This document shows, in pieces, positions 44,072-59,992 of a stretch of 64,000 bases of DNA (positions within the stretch are counted from its first letter, which is position 1; each line of letters starts with the position of its first letter). Origin of the DNA: an uncultured Caldilinea sp. (GTDB taxonomy: Bacteria > Chloroflexota > Anaerolineae > Caldilineales > Caldilineaceae). The notes beneath the pieces are model-generated. The model was not told the DNA's origin, made no database searches, and worked only from the letters and a program-made list of their open reading frames with translations. The stretch spans positions 2,501 to 66,500 of the forward strand of contig NZ_CAKZMJ010000085.1 in assembly GCF_937128415.1 (NCBI RefSeq), written 5' to 3'. The translations under genes were made by a program, and so were the position numbers.

Positions 44072-45703
44072 CTACGGCCCACCTTCCAGCTTCGCCAGTT
44101 CGGCGCGCGCGGCGGCCAGCTCCGCTTCCAGCCAGGCGATGTGCGCCTCCAACGCCGCGCGCCGTTCAGAGAGGCTTTGCGGCGCCTCCAACGCTGCCTC
44201 CGCCGCTTTCTCAAAGCGACCGTCGGCGCGCAGGGCCAGCAGATGCAGCGCCCACAACGCCGCCGCCACCATGCTATCCGCCAGACGATAGGCCAGCTCG
44301 CCGGAGGAGAGCATGGCGTTCGGGTCGCCCATGACGACGAGCAGCACACGGTAGAGCACCTGCGCCAGCGTGAAGAGCAGCGCCAGGGCGCCGACCAGCG
44401 CTACGCCGTAAAGATAGATCTTACGCGGCCAGGAGTTGCGCTCGACGGCGCCCGCGGCGTCGGTGCGCTCGGCGATGGACTGCGCCCGACGCCAGAAGAC
44501 GACCCAGACCGGCGCGCCGACTGCGAGCAGCGCCACGCCGTTCGCCAGCGGCTCGCGCCAGAGGCCTCCGACCAGCGCGGCGTCGATCAGCGCATGCAGC
44601 AGCTCGACGGCGCCCACCCAGAGCAGCGCCAGCCCTGTGGCGGTCACAAGATAGGTGTACACGCGGCGCACGGTGGCGCTTTCGTTGCTGTCCCCGTAGG
44701 CGTCCGTTTCCTTGCGCAGCGTCGCCCAACACCAGCGCCAGACCACGGCGCCCACCGGAATGAAGGAGACCGGCCCCGTCATGCGGTCGAGCAGCCCGGC
44801 GAGCGAATCGCCGCCTTCGCCGATAACCATCAGCACACCTTCGCGCAGCAACAGCGCCGCCGGCGTCAAGGTGGTGATGGCGCCGATCAACACGCCGAGA
44901 TAGAGATAGATGCGGCGCATGACGGCGCGTCCTTCCGCGGGGTTGAGGGTCAGCGCGTCCTGCCATTGACGCCAGATGGCGTGGAAAAGCCAGCTTCCAA
45001 TGAGCGCCTGACTGACTGCGTCCGCCAGCGGTCGTCGCCACCATCCCCATTCCAGTGCGCCGAACGCCCGGTCAAGGGCCATCTGCAATCCAATCTGAAT
45101 CAACATGTGGCCGCCCCAAATGGCGATTCCCAACCCCGTCAGCCCGGCGAGCACAAGAAACAACTGGCGAACGAAGCGGGCGAAGCGCGCCTCCTGGCCC
45201 CAATCGCCATCGTTGAGCAACACCGCGCCCCACTGATAAATCAGGCCAACGCCCACGAGGGCCATCAAACCCCACTGCAGCCAGCCCGCCGGCCAGGACT
45301 GGATGGCGCCGAGGGCGCCGCCAAAGGCCAGCCAACCGATCTCGCGCAACAGCCGACCGAGGTTCGAGAGCATCACGATCAATCCGGCTGCGGTGGACCC
45401 ATACAGAAAAAGTTTGCGCCAGACGGAGCGGCGTTCGTCGAGCGCATCGCCAAAGCGCTGCGCCAGCCCCCAGTGAATCAAAAAGATCGGCGTGGCGACG
45501 AGCAACGCGCCGATGGAATTGGCGGCGGTGGTGCGCAGGAAAGCGCCCTGCAACATGCTGTCGCGCTCCAGCCACGCCCGGCTGAGCATGCCGATCAGCT
45601 CATTGACGGCCGCCAGCGCCGCCATCTGACTCACGAACGCAACCAGATAGATGTACAGACGCCGTACAGCTGTCAGTCGGGTGATTTTCGCATTGTTTTG
45701 CAT
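44072..45703 (-). CDS. Multi-repeat membrane protein of the DUF5671 type
   Basis: A 543-residue integral membrane protein built of about six related units. Each starts with a basic-aromatic motif (RRLYIYLVA, WRKLFLYGS, VRQLFLVLA, MRRIYLYLG, VRRVYTYLV, PRKIYLYGV), followed by a helix ending in a small-residue/LL pattern and a second hydrophobic helix. This is the pattern of DUF5671, whose function is unknown. The C-terminal ~40 residues form an Ala/Glu-rich coiled coil (RAALEAHIAWLEAELAAARAELAKLE). ATG 45703 is chosen with AGGGG 5 nt upstream. It is convergent with rnhA and is followed upstream by another minus-strand membrane protein. Confidence 0.8.
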   Translation of the reverse strand: MQNNAKITRLTAVRRLYIYLVAFVSQMAALAAVNELIGMLSRAWLERDSMLQGAFLRTTAANSIGALLVATPIFLIHWGLAQRFGDALDERRSVWRKLFLYGSTAAGLIVMLSNLGRLLREIGWLAFGGALGAIQSWPAGWLQWGLMALVGVGLIYQWGAVLLNDGDWGQEARFARFVRQLFLVLAGLTGLGIAIWGGHMLIQIGLQMALDRAFGALEWGWWRRPLADAVSQALIGSWLFHAIWRQWQDALTLNPAEGRAVMRRIYLYLGVLIGAITTLTPAALLLREGVLMVIGEGGDSLAGLLDRMTGPVSFIPVGAVVWRWCWATLRKETDAYGDSNESATVRRVYTYLVTATGLALLWVGAVELLHALIDAALVGGLWREPLANGVALLAVGAPVWVVFWRRAQSIAERTDAAGAVERNSWPRKIYLYGVALVGALALLFTLAQVLYRVLLVVMGDPNAMLSSGELAYRLADSMVAAALWALHLLALRADGRFEKAAEAALEAPQSLSERRAALEAHIAWLEAELAAARAELAKLEGGP

Positions 45704-45806
45704 TTGAACCCCTGTCAACATGATGAAATCGCTCTCAATTCTGTGCGCGCCGTTTGATCAACGCGTCCTTGCCGCCGTTCAGAGGGCGTCAGCCATCCCT
45801 GGGGCG

Positions 45807-46286
45807 TCAATAGAAATATTCCTGCGTGTTGATTTTCCAGGCGCCGTCCTCGCGGACGACCTCGACGATGCGCTCCGACGTCCAGGTCGAGCCGCTGCTG
45901 AAGAGGCCGCCGGTGGCGTAGGCGTCGATGGCGACGGTCACGTACGCGCGGTTGGCGTTCTCGGGGTCCATGCGCACGTTCAGGATGCGCAGACGGCGCG
46001 CGGCATCCCCGTAGATGTACGCGTCTCCACGCAAGGGGCCATAGCCGCGTTCGCTCTCCACCTCCTCCAGCACGCGCTTGCTGTACTGGGCGCGCGCCAT
46101 GGCGATGTCGCCTGCCTTCAGCGCCAAAAAGGCATTGTAAATCGGCGTCTCCGGCGCATCCTCCGTGCGATAAGCGGGCGGCGCCTCCCCCGCTCCTTGA
46201 ATATTGACGGTCACAAGCGCTGCAGCGATCAACAGCCCAACGACGACCAGCACGGCGACCGTAAATTTGTCGAGTCGAATTTTCAC
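45807..46286 (-). CDS. Membrane-anchored small extracytoplasmic protein
   Basis: A 159-residue protein with one N-terminal membrane helix (FTVAVLVVVGLLIAAALVTV) and an exported domain of about 120 residues. The region AFLALKAGDIAMARAQYSKRVLEE looks like a helical hairpin; the rest (RAYVTVAIDAYA, STWTSERIVEVVREDGAWKINTQEYFY) has the shape of an NTF2/DUF4878-like fold often found in lipoproteins, without a lipobox Cys. Start GTG 46286 follows AGGAGG by 6 nt; the open frame further upstream is not coding-like. It is divergent from dnaE. Confidence 0.72.
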   Translation of the reverse strand: MKIRLDKFTVAVLVVVGLLIAAALVTVNIQGAGEAPPAYRTEDAPETPIYNAFLALKAGDIAMARAQYSKRVLEEVESERGYGPLRGDAYIYGDAARRLRILNVRMDPENANRAYVTVAIDAYATGGLFSSGSTWTSERIVEVVREDGAWKINTQEYFY

Positions 46287-46618
46287 GCTTTCCTCCTGAT
46301 CGAAATCTGCTTTTCCGAAACAATAGAGGCCCTTCCTTGCCGTCGCATTTGCAGCATTCTCTGCAGCGCATGGGAGTCCGGCGACGGCTTGGGGATAGGC
46401 TTTCACTCGTCTGACACTTCTAAGCGTAACGCAACCCTTGTCACATTTCAATGCGCAAAAGTGTATCATTGACTGCAACACCCCTGCGCAGCCTCGTTGC
46501 ACATCGTGCACCATCGAGCGGTTCGCTGCATCATCGCATCTTTTGTTATAATCACAGAAGCTTCTATAGAACATCGGTTCCGATTATGCAAAGTTCCTGA
46601 GCACGGACGCGATCCAAG
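46287..46618. other. 332-bp divergent spacer upstream of dnaE
   Basis: No gene is evident. It contains a TATAAT at 46547-46552 oriented to dnaE, leaving a ~60-nt leader, and a short AGAAGCTTCT palindrome just after it. The dnaE start codon has no strong Shine-Dalgarno sequence. Confidence 0.5.
46547..46552 (+). promoter_or_regulatory. -10 element for dnaE
   Basis: A perfect TATAAT preceded by TTTTGT; the matching -35 is weak (CGCTGC at 17 bp). Confidence 0.45.
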
Positions 46619-51931
<5,313 letters not shown>

Positions 51932-51949
51932 CGCGGCCTGAACAAGGCG

Positions 51950-52468
51950 TCATCGGGTCGAGACGGGAAGCTGCAACGGCTCCTCATGCAGCTTTCGCCA
52001 GGCGCGGTTGTAGTAAAGCAGCGGTCTACGCGCTTCTGACGCGCTGGCGGCCACCACCTCGCCGACGAAGATCGTGTGATCTCCGCCGTCATAGGCGTGA
52101 CGCACGCGGCAATCGAGCCAGCCCGGCACCCCCGGCAAAATCGGCGCGCCGGTCACCGCGTTCTGAACCTCGATATCGGCAAAGCGGTCCGCCAACTCCG
52201 GCGTCATGCCGGCGAAGCGCATTCCCCATTCCAGATGCTCCACCCCCAAAATATTCACGGCGAAAAAGCCGCTCTGTTCGATCGCCTGATGGGTGAACAA
52301 CTTGCGCGCCACGCAGATCAGAATTTGCGGCGGCTGCAGACTTACGCTGGTCAGCGAGCTGGCAGTGATGCCCACCGGACGACCATCCCCGCTCAACGTC
52401 GTCACCACGGTCACGCCAGACGCCCACTGCGCCATCGCATCTTTGAAAGTTTGTGCATCCACGCTCAT
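51950..52468 (-). CDS. Flavin reductase-like FMN-binding protein
   Basis: A 172-residue flavin reductase domain protein (split-barrel FMN fold) of the kind that supplies reduced flavin to monooxygenases, here without its partner nearby. Characteristic segments are FKDAMAQWASGVTVVTTL, VGITASSLTSVSLQPPQILICV, SGFFAVNIL and LDCRVRHAYDGGDHTIFVGEV. ATG 52468 has GGAG 9 nt upstream; the open frame extends to 52639 but the extra residues show no homology. It is convergent with dnaE, 18 bp away. Confidence 0.88.
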   Translation of the reverse strand: MSVDAQTFKDAMAQWASGVTVVTTLSGDGRPVGITASSLTSVSLQPPQILICVARKLFTHQAIEQSGFFAVNILGVEHLEWGMRFAGMTPELADRFADIEVQNAVTGAPILPGVPGWLDCRVRHAYDGGDHTIFVGEVVAASASEARRPLLYYNRAWRKLHEEPLQLPVSTR

Positions 52469-52817
52469 TGGATTCATCTCCACAGTTTTCGACTGATTCA
52501 ATCGTTGCGCAACGATGCGGTCGCCTCCCAGGATACGCCTTTCAGGAGGTTTTAAACTCCTTGAGAGATCGGCCAGCTGCGCAATTTCTTTGATTTCATC
52601 ACAGTACGCCTCAAGTGAAATCACGGGATGTAAGGGCAACTCCCCTCACCTGCGTGCGTCTCGAAGCGACCGCTCACAAATTTTAACATCAAAGCGTTGA
52701 TTGGGGGCGCAGCGCTTTTGACAGAAAAACCAATGAAGCCGACAATGGCGGACAAAAATTGTGAAAAGAAGCACAAATCGACATTCACCTGCGAAGTCTA
52801 TTGGGAAGCGATCAAAA
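52469..52817. other. 349-bp divergent spacer
   Basis: Between the flavin reductase (minus) and cytochrome c (plus) starts. No gene is supported here; the long minus frame in it lacks a ribosome site and homology. It holds a good plus-strand promoter at 52718-52746. Confidence 0.5.
52718..52746 (+). promoter_or_regulatory. Promoter of the cytochrome c gene
   Basis: A perfect -35 TTGACA (52718-52723) and GACAAT (52741-52746) with 17 bp between them, 72 bp before ATG 52818. Confidence 0.6.
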
Positions 52818-53543
52818 ATGAATCGATCCATTGCAAGCCTTTTGTTCATCTCGGCGGCGCTCTTAAGCGCCGTGTTGGCGTTAAGCGGCTGCGGCGACGA
52901 GACGGCGACCCTGGCGACGAGCACGCCGATCGCGGTGTACACGCCCTGGTCTACGGAGCCGGCGACAGCCGCCTCTTCTCTTGCAGCCTCCCCGGCGACG
53001 CCCACCGCCAGCCCGGTTGCGACGCTTGTCCCTTCGCCGACGCCGCAGCCGACAGACACGCCATCGCCGTCACCGACGGCGACCGCAACGGCCACCGCCT
53101 CGCCGACGGCGACGCCTTCACCCCAGCCAACGCCGACCGAAGCAGCCGCCGAGCCGCCCTCCACAGACGGCGCCCCCGCCACGACCCCCTCCGCCGATGC
53201 ACCGACGGACGGGCTGCCTGCGGAGCTCGCCGCGCAGCTCGCCACCGCCGATCCCGACAACGGCGAACAGCTGACCGTTGTCTATGGCTGCATCGCCTGC
53301 CATTCCTTGCAGGCAGGGCAAACGACGGTGGGCCCCTCCTGGCACAATCTGGGGGCGGTTGCAGCGACGCGCGTGGAAGGCCAGTCGGCTGAAGCCTATC
53401 TCTACTTCAGCATCGTGGACCCCAACGCGCATCTGGTCGAAGGCTTCCAGGCAGGGTTGATGCCCGCCACCTACCAGGACATGCTCACGGCGGAGCAGAT
53501 CGCCGACATCATCGCCTATCTATTGACGCTCAAGGCCGATTGA
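52818..53543 (+). CDS. Lipoprotein mono-heme c-type cytochrome
   Basis: A 241-residue exported protein. A lipobox LALSGC places the lipid-modified Cys at residue 25. Residues ~35-130 are a Thr/Ser/Pro/Ala-rich tether. The C-terminal domain is a class I cytochrome c: heme motif C158-I-A-C161-H162, with Met215 (GLMPATY) as the likely sixth ligand and a final helix QIADIIAYLLTL. It would carry electrons on the outer face of the membrane, for example to a terminal oxidase; no oxidase gene is nearby. ATG 52818 matches the signal peptide start. Confidence 0.9.
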   Translation: MNRSIASLLFISAALLSAVLALSGCGDETATLATSTPIAVYTPWSTEPATAASSLAASPATPTASPVATLVPSPTPQPTDTPSPSPTATATATASPTATPSPQPTPTEAAAEPPSTDGAPATTPSADAPTDGLPAELAAQLATADPDNGEQLTVVYGCIACHSLQAGQTTVGPSWHNLGAVAATRVEGQSAEAYLYFSIVDPNAHLVEGFQAGLMPATYQDMLTAEQIADIIAYLLTLKAD

Positions 53544-53577
53544 GTCGATGCAGTGATCGTTCATAGCGATCGTTCAT

Positions 53578-53606
53578 TTGGGAGGCCATCTCGGGTTTGA
53601 TAAAAT
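53578..53606 (+). promoter_or_regulatory. Promoter of the 99-residue hypothetical gene
   Basis: TTGGGA (53578-53583) and TAAAAT (53601-53606) have a 17-bp spacer. A GATCGTTCAT direct repeat lies just upstream (53555-53576), a possible regulator site. Confidence 0.5.
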
Positions 53607-53703
53607 TCCCCTGACGATGAACGGCGCTTCTCATCCGAAAATGAAATGAAGTGAGCCTATTATTTCAATCCGGATAGCTTTGCGAATCATTCCAGACAGG
53701 TGC

Positions 53704-54022
<319 letters not shown>

Positions 54023-54076
54023 CCGCTGCGGCATGGATGGAACTGCGCCGCGCTTTCTGGCGTCTGATCGAATGAC

Positions 54077-54105
54077 GACCGGCCAGCTTGTCAGGCTGGC
54101 CGGTC
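54077..54105 (+). terminator. Hairpin after the 99-residue gene
   Basis: GACCGGCCAGC at 54077-54087 pairs perfectly with 54095-54105 around a 7-nt loop. Only a T/G-rich stretch follows, so it is a weaker intrinsic terminator. Confidence 0.6.
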
Positions 54106-54177
54106 TGGTTGTGCTTGAAAGACAGGTCGTAAGCGACCGGAGCGTTCACGCAAAGACGCACAAAAGCGGTTGAACTT

Positions 54178-54708
54178 ATGTCAGCGATCGTTCCAGAGCA
54201 TTCCGCATCGACGCTCTCAACGCCCCCTTCAAAGCCCTCTCGTCGCTCTAATTTCTGGGTGGGGTTCGCCGTGGGCTTCAGCCTGTTGACCATCGTCAGC
54301 TGCAGCGGCGTTGGCCTCGCCTTGGGCGTCAATCGGCTGAACCTGGCGGAGCTGCAGGGCGCCAAAGCAGCCTGGACGCCTCCTCCCTACACGCCGACGC
54401 CCACGCCGGCGCCGACGACAAGTGCAGGGCTTGCCAACCTCTCCACGCGCTTTGCGCCCCAACAGACGGTGCGCAACCTGACCAACAGCCGCGTCAACGT
54501 GCGCGCCACGCCGGGTTATTTGAGCAAGCCCGCCGGCGACGTCTTGGGCATGGTGGCTCCAGGCGCCACGCTTCTGATCCTCGGCGAAAATCAGCTTGCG
54601 GACAACCTGACCTGGTGGCGCGTGCGCGCCACGTTGACGGACGGCCGCGTGGTCGAAGGCTGGGTGGCCGAAGCGACAGCCTCAGGCGTGCAGATTCTGG
54701 GCGAGTAG
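54178..54708 (+). CDS. Membrane-anchored SH3b-domain protein
   Basis: A 176-residue protein: a short cytoplasmic tail rich in Ser/Pro (residues 1-23), one membrane helix (FWVGFAVGFSLLTIVSCSGVGLALGV), a Thr/Pro linker and one C-terminal SH3b domain (NLTNSRVNVRATPGYLSKPAGDVLG, WWRVRATLTDGRVVEGWVAEA). It likely contacts cell-wall glycan or peptide. It is convergent with the DUF1848 gene, whose stop lies 1 bp away. It is the third SH3b protein in the window besides those at 4146 and 23599. Confidence 0.8.
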   Translation: MSAIVPEHSASTLSTPPSKPSRRSNFWVGFAVGFSLLTIVSCSGVGLALGVNRLNLAELQGAKAAWTPPPYTPTPTPAPTTSAGLANLSTRFAPQQTVRNLTNSRVNVRATPGYLSKPAGDVLGMVAPGATLLILGENQLADNLTWWRVRATLTDGRVVEGWVAEATASGVQILGE

Positions 54709-54709
54709 C

Positions 54710-55618
54710 TCAGTTCGTCGCCTCATGCCAGCCCAGCAAAGAGGGCGACTCTGGATCGTGGGCGGCGTAATTGGCGGCTGCGCGGGTGAAGCTGCGGGTG
54801 GCGTAGCAATATTGACAGCCGAAAAGGCAGGAGTCGTACATGCCGATGTCGCGGCTTGTCACGCAGCCGCAGGCGTCGCGCTGTCCGGAGTCTTTTTTGA
54901 GGTCGAGACGCAGGCCAAAGATGCGCGCGATCAGGGCGTCGTCGATGCACTTGCCCGGCTGCACGCCGTAGCCGCTCAGGTCTAACTCCTCTGCGCAGCT
55001 CACAATCTCCATCTCGCAGCGCGTCGCCGTCTCGACCAGGCTGTGCATCAACCCGTCAAAATCGGGAACGCCTTCCGGCGTCTGGTCGGGAATCGTCACC
55101 CCCTGGGCGACCCGGTTGCGCAAGCGGGATTGCACTTTGCGATACATATCCACGACGCTGATCACCACGCGTTCGGTGTATCCCCGCAATTGCGCCGCGA
55201 TCCAGGCGAACCGTTCGCGGTGAAACGCGGCGTCGGTGAGGGAGCTGAACAGGAGCGGGTCGTAGCGCCAGATCACGCGCTCACGCCCGACGCGCTCCGA
55301 CAGCCGGCGAAAGGTCTCGATGGCCGTCTCCACCGGCGGCGTTTTTGTTTCCAACAGACGGGGATAATCGAGGATCGTGTACTGGAAATAATAGCGATAC
55401 CCGCGTGCCTCGAGTTCATCGAGCGAAGCCATCAGCGGCTGCGCATTGCGCGTCCAGAAGACGATGACGTCCACATCCTCCGGCCGCAGCGAGATGCGGC
55501 TGACCTGGCGCGGGTTGAAGGGGTTAGGGACGGTGCAAGCGCCGGCGCGTATGCGGTTCATGAACCATGTTGCGTAAAAGGCAGGGATGTCGGTGCGACG
55601 ACTGGCGCTGATGATCAT
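54710..55618 (-). CDS. DUF1848 family iron-sulfur protein
   Basis: A 302-residue protein starting MIISASRRTDIPAFY, the canonical DUF1848 opening, which fixes the start at ATG 55618 rather than further upstream. The family resembles radical-SAM/spore photoproduct lyase-like proteins. The C-terminal region carries ACGCVTSRDIGMYDSCLFGCQYCYA, where the CxxxC-like spacing (CLFGCQYC) suggests a [4Fe-4S] centre. VIVFWTRNAQPL and YYFQYTILDYPRLLE are also typical. The reaction is unknown. It is divergent from the LarA-like gene. Confidence 0.87.
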   Translation of the reverse strand: MIISASRRTDIPAFYATWFMNRIRAGACTVPNPFNPRQVSRISLRPEDVDVIVFWTRNAQPLMASLDELEARGYRYYFQYTILDYPRLLETKTPPVETAIETFRRLSERVGRERVIWRYDPLLFSSLTDAAFHRERFAWIAAQLRGYTERVVISVVDMYRKVQSRLRNRVAQGVTIPDQTPEGVPDFDGLMHSLVETATRCEMEIVSCAEELDLSGYGVQPGKCIDDALIARIFGLRLDLKKDSGQRDACGCVTSRDIGMYDSCLFGCQYCYATRSFTRAAANYAAHDPESPSLLGWHEATN

Positions 55619-55709
55619 AGTCAAAGCATACAACATCCGGCTTCGATTGCCCGAACGCTCGGGTAGGGTTTTCCCTCCGGATTGTGTACAATACAGAAAA
55701 GATGGTTGT

Positions 55710-55738
55710 TTGACCGTGCAAAGGTCATCTCTTATCGA
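55710..55738 (+). promoter_or_regulatory. Promoter of the LarA-like gene
   Basis: TTGACC (55710-55715) and TATCGA (55733-55738) are 17 bp apart, 38 bp before ATG 55777. The -35 overlaps a TGACC/GGTCA inverted repeat (55711-55727), a possible operator. Confidence 0.5.
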
Positions 55739-55776
55739 TTATATACGCTTTTCTGGCTTATCCAGAGGAAAACTCT

Positions 55777-57015
<1,239 letters not shown>

Positions 57016-57021
57016 AAACGG

Positions 57022-57840
57022 TCAGCGCCCGTTCACCCTCAGCGTCGTCTCCACGTCTTGTCCATGCGTAAGGCCATAGGGCAGGCAGAGGGGAAGCCCC
57101 GTGCGTGGGTCGGGCATCACGTCGGCGTCCACGCCGAAAACCTCGCGCAGCAGCGTCGGCGTAACCACGTTGCGCGGGTCGCCGCTGGCGACGATGCAGC
57201 CGTTGCGCAACGCCACAATATGCTGGGCATGCCGCGTAGCGTGGTTGAGATCGTGCACAACCATGACGATTGTACGCCCTTCCTCACGATTCAACCTTTC
57301 AAGCAAATGCAAGACTTCAATCTGGTGCGCAAGGTCAAGAAAAGTGGTCGGCTCATCGAGTAAAATAATATTGGTCTCTTGCGCCAGGGTCATGGCAATC
57401 CAGGCGCGCTGACGCTGGCCGCCGGACAATGCATCGACTGGGCGATCGGCCAGCGCTGCTATTCCGGTGATCTCCAAGGCTTTAATCACGGCGGCTTCAT
57501 CATCCGCCGCCCACTGTTGAAACCACGACTGATGCGGGTAACGTCCCTGCGCCACCAACTCTCGCACGGTCAATCCTTCCGGAGCCACAGGTCCTTGAGG
57601 CAAAATGCCGAGCTGTTTGGCCAGCTCGCGCGTCGGGAGTCGATGAATATCCTGCCCGTTGAGTAAAACGGCCCCTCCACGCGGCTTGAGCAGCCTTGCC
57701 AACCCGCGCAGCAATGTGCTCTTGCCGCAGCCGTTCGGCCCTACGAGCGCTGTAATCTTACCAGCGGGGATGGTTAATCCTAGCGCCTCAATGATGATGG
57801 CTTTGTCGTATGCAAGCGTTAAATCCTGAGCTTTCAGCAT
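57022..57840 (-). CDS. Iron-siderophore-type ABC transporter ATP-binding protein (FecE/FepC-like)
   Basis: A 272-residue cytoplasmic ATPase. Walker A is GPNGCGKST, the Q-loop region ILPQGPVAPEGLTV, the signature LSGGQRQRAWIAMTLAQ, Walker B IILLDEPTTFLDL and the switch His is in VMVVHDLNHA. The length and the LPTRELAKQLGILPQ pattern match the FecE/FepC/BtuD group energising import of ferric siderophores, heme or cobalamin. It is the last gene of the operon, 3 bp after the second permease gene. Confidence 0.93.
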   Translation of the reverse strand: MLKAQDLTLAYDKAIIIEALGLTIPAGKITALVGPNGCGKSTLLRGLARLLKPRGGAVLLNGQDIHRLPTRELAKQLGILPQGPVAPEGLTVRELVAQGRYPHQSWFQQWAADDEAAVIKALEITGIAALADRPVDALSGGQRQRAWIAMTLAQETNIILLDEPTTFLDLAHQIEVLHLLERLNREEGRTIVMVVHDLNHATRHAQHIVALRNGCIVASGDPRNVVTPTLLREVFGVDADVMPDPRTGLPLCLPYGLTHGQDVETTLRVNGR

Positions 57841-57843
57841 GGT

Positions 57844-58893
57844 CTATCGTTTATATCCTTGGATTAACAAGTAGATAAAGAAAGGCGCTCCGATGGCGGC
57901 CGTCACCAGCCCGCAGGGGAGCTCGATCGGCGCCAGCAGCGTGCGTCCGACCAAGTCGGCGGCCACGACGATGAAGGCGCCGAGCACGCCGGAGACGGGC
58001 AGCACGCCTTCGTGCAGCGGGCCCACCAGCCGTCTCGCCAGATGAGGGGCCACCAAGCCGACGAAGCCAATGGCGCCGGCTGCGGCGACGCTGGCGCCGG
58101 CGAGCGCCACCACGGTCAAAAGCAGCAGGCCGCGCTTAAGAGCCACCTGGCTACCCAGTCCGTTCGCCACTTCTTCTCCAAGGTTCAGCGCGTTCAAATC
58201 GCGCGCCAAAAGGAATGCTGTAGGAATAAAGATAATGAGCCAGGGCGCCAGCGCCCAGAATTCGGCCCACGAACGCCCATAGACGCTGCCTGTGAGCCAG
58301 ATCATAGCGCGCTGCACGTTGTAGATGTCGCCGAAAGTCATTATCAGCGTCGTCAACGCGCCGGTCACGGAGGCCAGACCGATGCCCACCAGCACCAGGC
58401 GGACAGGCGAGTCGCCTTTGCGCCAGGCCAGAAGGTAGATGAGCAATGCGGCGAGCGCCGCGCCGGCGAAGGCGGCCAAAGGCACGGCGCTCGCTGGCGC
58501 AGCGCGCACGACGACGATCAAGGTGACGGCGGCCAGGCTTGCGCCGGCGCTGATGCCGATGATGCCCGGTTCTGCGAGCGGATTGCGCGTAATGCCTTGC
58601 ATGATGGCGCCGGCCACGCCCAAAGCCAACCCTACAGAGGCCGCCACCAACATGCGCGGCAGGCGCAGAATATTGACGACAAAATGATAGTCGGCGTTAT
58701 CGGTGGACAGCCTCAACACGGTTTTAACCACGTCTAACGGTGCAATGGGATATTCGCCGACGCCCATGTTGATGACCATCAATGCCACCGTCGCTGCGAG
58801 GACGCCAAGAAGCACAGGGGGCACGCGTCGATCGATGCGCAGTGAAAGAGGCGGACGTTCGTTGCGCACAATCACCCAGGGTTCCGTCGTCAT
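57844..58893 (-). CDS. FecCD-family ABC permease (second subunit)
   Basis: A 349-residue permease with about ten membrane helices. FecCD-type motifs include LRLPRMLVAASVGLALGVAGAIMQGITRNPLAEPGIIGISAGA and the coupling region ISLGEE-like NLGEEVANGLG, then GAIGFVGLVAPHLARRLVG. GGAGGG precedes ATG 58893. Its start overlaps the stop of the first permease gene (ATGA), and the two proteins are clearly paralogous, so they should form a heterodimeric channel. The start at 59055 would add a shadow of the neighbour. Confidence 0.92.
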   Translation of the reverse strand: MTTEPWVIVRNERPPLSLRIDRRVPPVLLGVLAATVALMVINMGVGEYPIAPLDVVKTVLRLSTDNADYHFVVNILRLPRMLVAASVGLALGVAGAIMQGITRNPLAEPGIIGISAGASLAAVTLIVVVRAAPASAVPLAAFAGAALAALLIYLLAWRKGDSPVRLVLVGIGLASVTGALTTLIMTFGDIYNVQRAMIWLTGSVYGRSWAEFWALAPWLIIFIPTAFLLARDLNALNLGEEVANGLGSQVALKRGLLLLTVVALAGASVAAAGAIGFVGLVAPHLARRLVGPLHEGVLPVSGVLGAFIVVAADLVGRTLLAPIELPCGLVTAAIGAPFFIYLLIQGYKR

Positions 58894-59948
58894 CGTTTCA
58901 CCCTCCAACGCACCAAATAAATAAAGAAGGGTCCGCCGATCAGCGCGGTCATCACGCCGACGGGCAACTCGGTGGGGCGCAGCACCATGCGCGCTGCCAC
59001 GTCGGCCATGAGCAAGAAGATGGCGCCGGTGAGGGCGGCGTAGGGCAAAACCCAACGATAGTCCACCCCGACAATCGCGCGCACCGCATGAGGGATGACC
59101 AGGCCGATGAATCCGATAGGGCCGGCCACCGCCACGGCGCCGCCTGCCAACAACACCACCGCAACGGCCGAAAGAGCCTTCACCCAGCCGGTGTTCTGCC
59201 CTAGCCCCTTGGCGATGTCTTCGCCGAGGGAGATAGTGGTAATCTGCCGTCCTAACGCCATCGCTATCACCAGCCCCACGGTCAGATAGGGCATGGCTTG
59301 AAGGAGCAAATTCAGATCGCGGCCTGCTACAGAGCCGGCCATCCAGAAGCGCACTTCTTCCAGCGTCGTCTGATCGAACAACAGGATCAGTGTAGTCAGC
59401 GAGGACAACAGCGCCGTCAGCGCCGCCCCTGCAATGGTTAACTTAAAGGGCGTTGGTCCGCCTCGACCGATGGAGCCCAGGGCGTAGACGGCGGCGGCGG
59501 TCAAGGCGGCGCCGGTGAAAGCGAAGAGCGCGTAGAGCGTCAGCGAGCCGATGTTGAAGAAATAGACTGCGGCCACGACGCCCAACGCAGCGCCCGTCTG
59601 AATGCCAAGAATGCCTGGGTCGGCCAGTGGGTTGCGCGTCAGCCCCTGCATGATGGCGCCCGCCACCGCCAGCGATGCGCCCACCATCACCGCCACGGCT
59701 GCGCGCGGGATGCGCAGCGTCTGGATAATTAAATGTTGCGTATTTTCCGAATTAAAAGCAAAGACCGCTTCCATCACTGCGCGTGGAGCAATGTCCGCTG
59801 CGCCAAAGGCGATGCTGAACACCATCGTCAGTGCAAGCAATGCCAGGCCGATGGGGATGCCAGCCAACAAGAGCGCGGTTGAGCGGCGTCGTCGAAGAGG
59901 GTTCGCCGTTTTCGGAGATGAACGGCTTGTCAAGGTGGTTACAGTCAT
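58890..59948 (-). CDS. FecCD-family ABC permease (first subunit)
   Basis: A 352-residue permease with about ten helices: RIPRAAVAVMVGASLAVAGAIMQGLTRNPLADPGILGIQTGA, ISLGEDIAKGLGQNTG and GPIGFIGLVIPHAVRAIVG are the FecCD landmarks. ATG 59948 follows AGGGGA. The N-terminal tail (~30 residues, Arg/Ser-rich) is cytoplasmic. It overlaps the next permease gene by 4 bp and lies 44 bp after the binding-protein gene, so it is part of one import operon. Confidence 0.92.
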   Translation of the reverse strand: MTVTTLTSRSSPKTANPLRRRRSTALLLAGIPIGLALLALTMVFSIAFGAADIAPRAVMEAVFAFNSENTQHLIIQTLRIPRAAVAVMVGASLAVAGAIMQGLTRNPLADPGILGIQTGAALGVVAAVYFFNIGSLTLYALFAFTGAALTAAAVYALGSIGRGGPTPFKLTIAGAALTALLSSLTTLILLFDQTTLEEVRFWMAGSVAGRDLNLLLQAMPYLTVGLVIAMALGRQITTISLGEDIAKGLGQNTGWVKALSAVAVVLLAGGAVAVAGPIGFIGLVIPHAVRAIVGVDYRWVLPYAALTGAIFLLMADVAARMVLRPTELPVGVMTALIGGPFFIYLVRWRVKR

Positions 59949-59992
59949 GGGAAGTCCCCTGATTGGTGGGATCATGCAAAGTCAAGGTTTGT

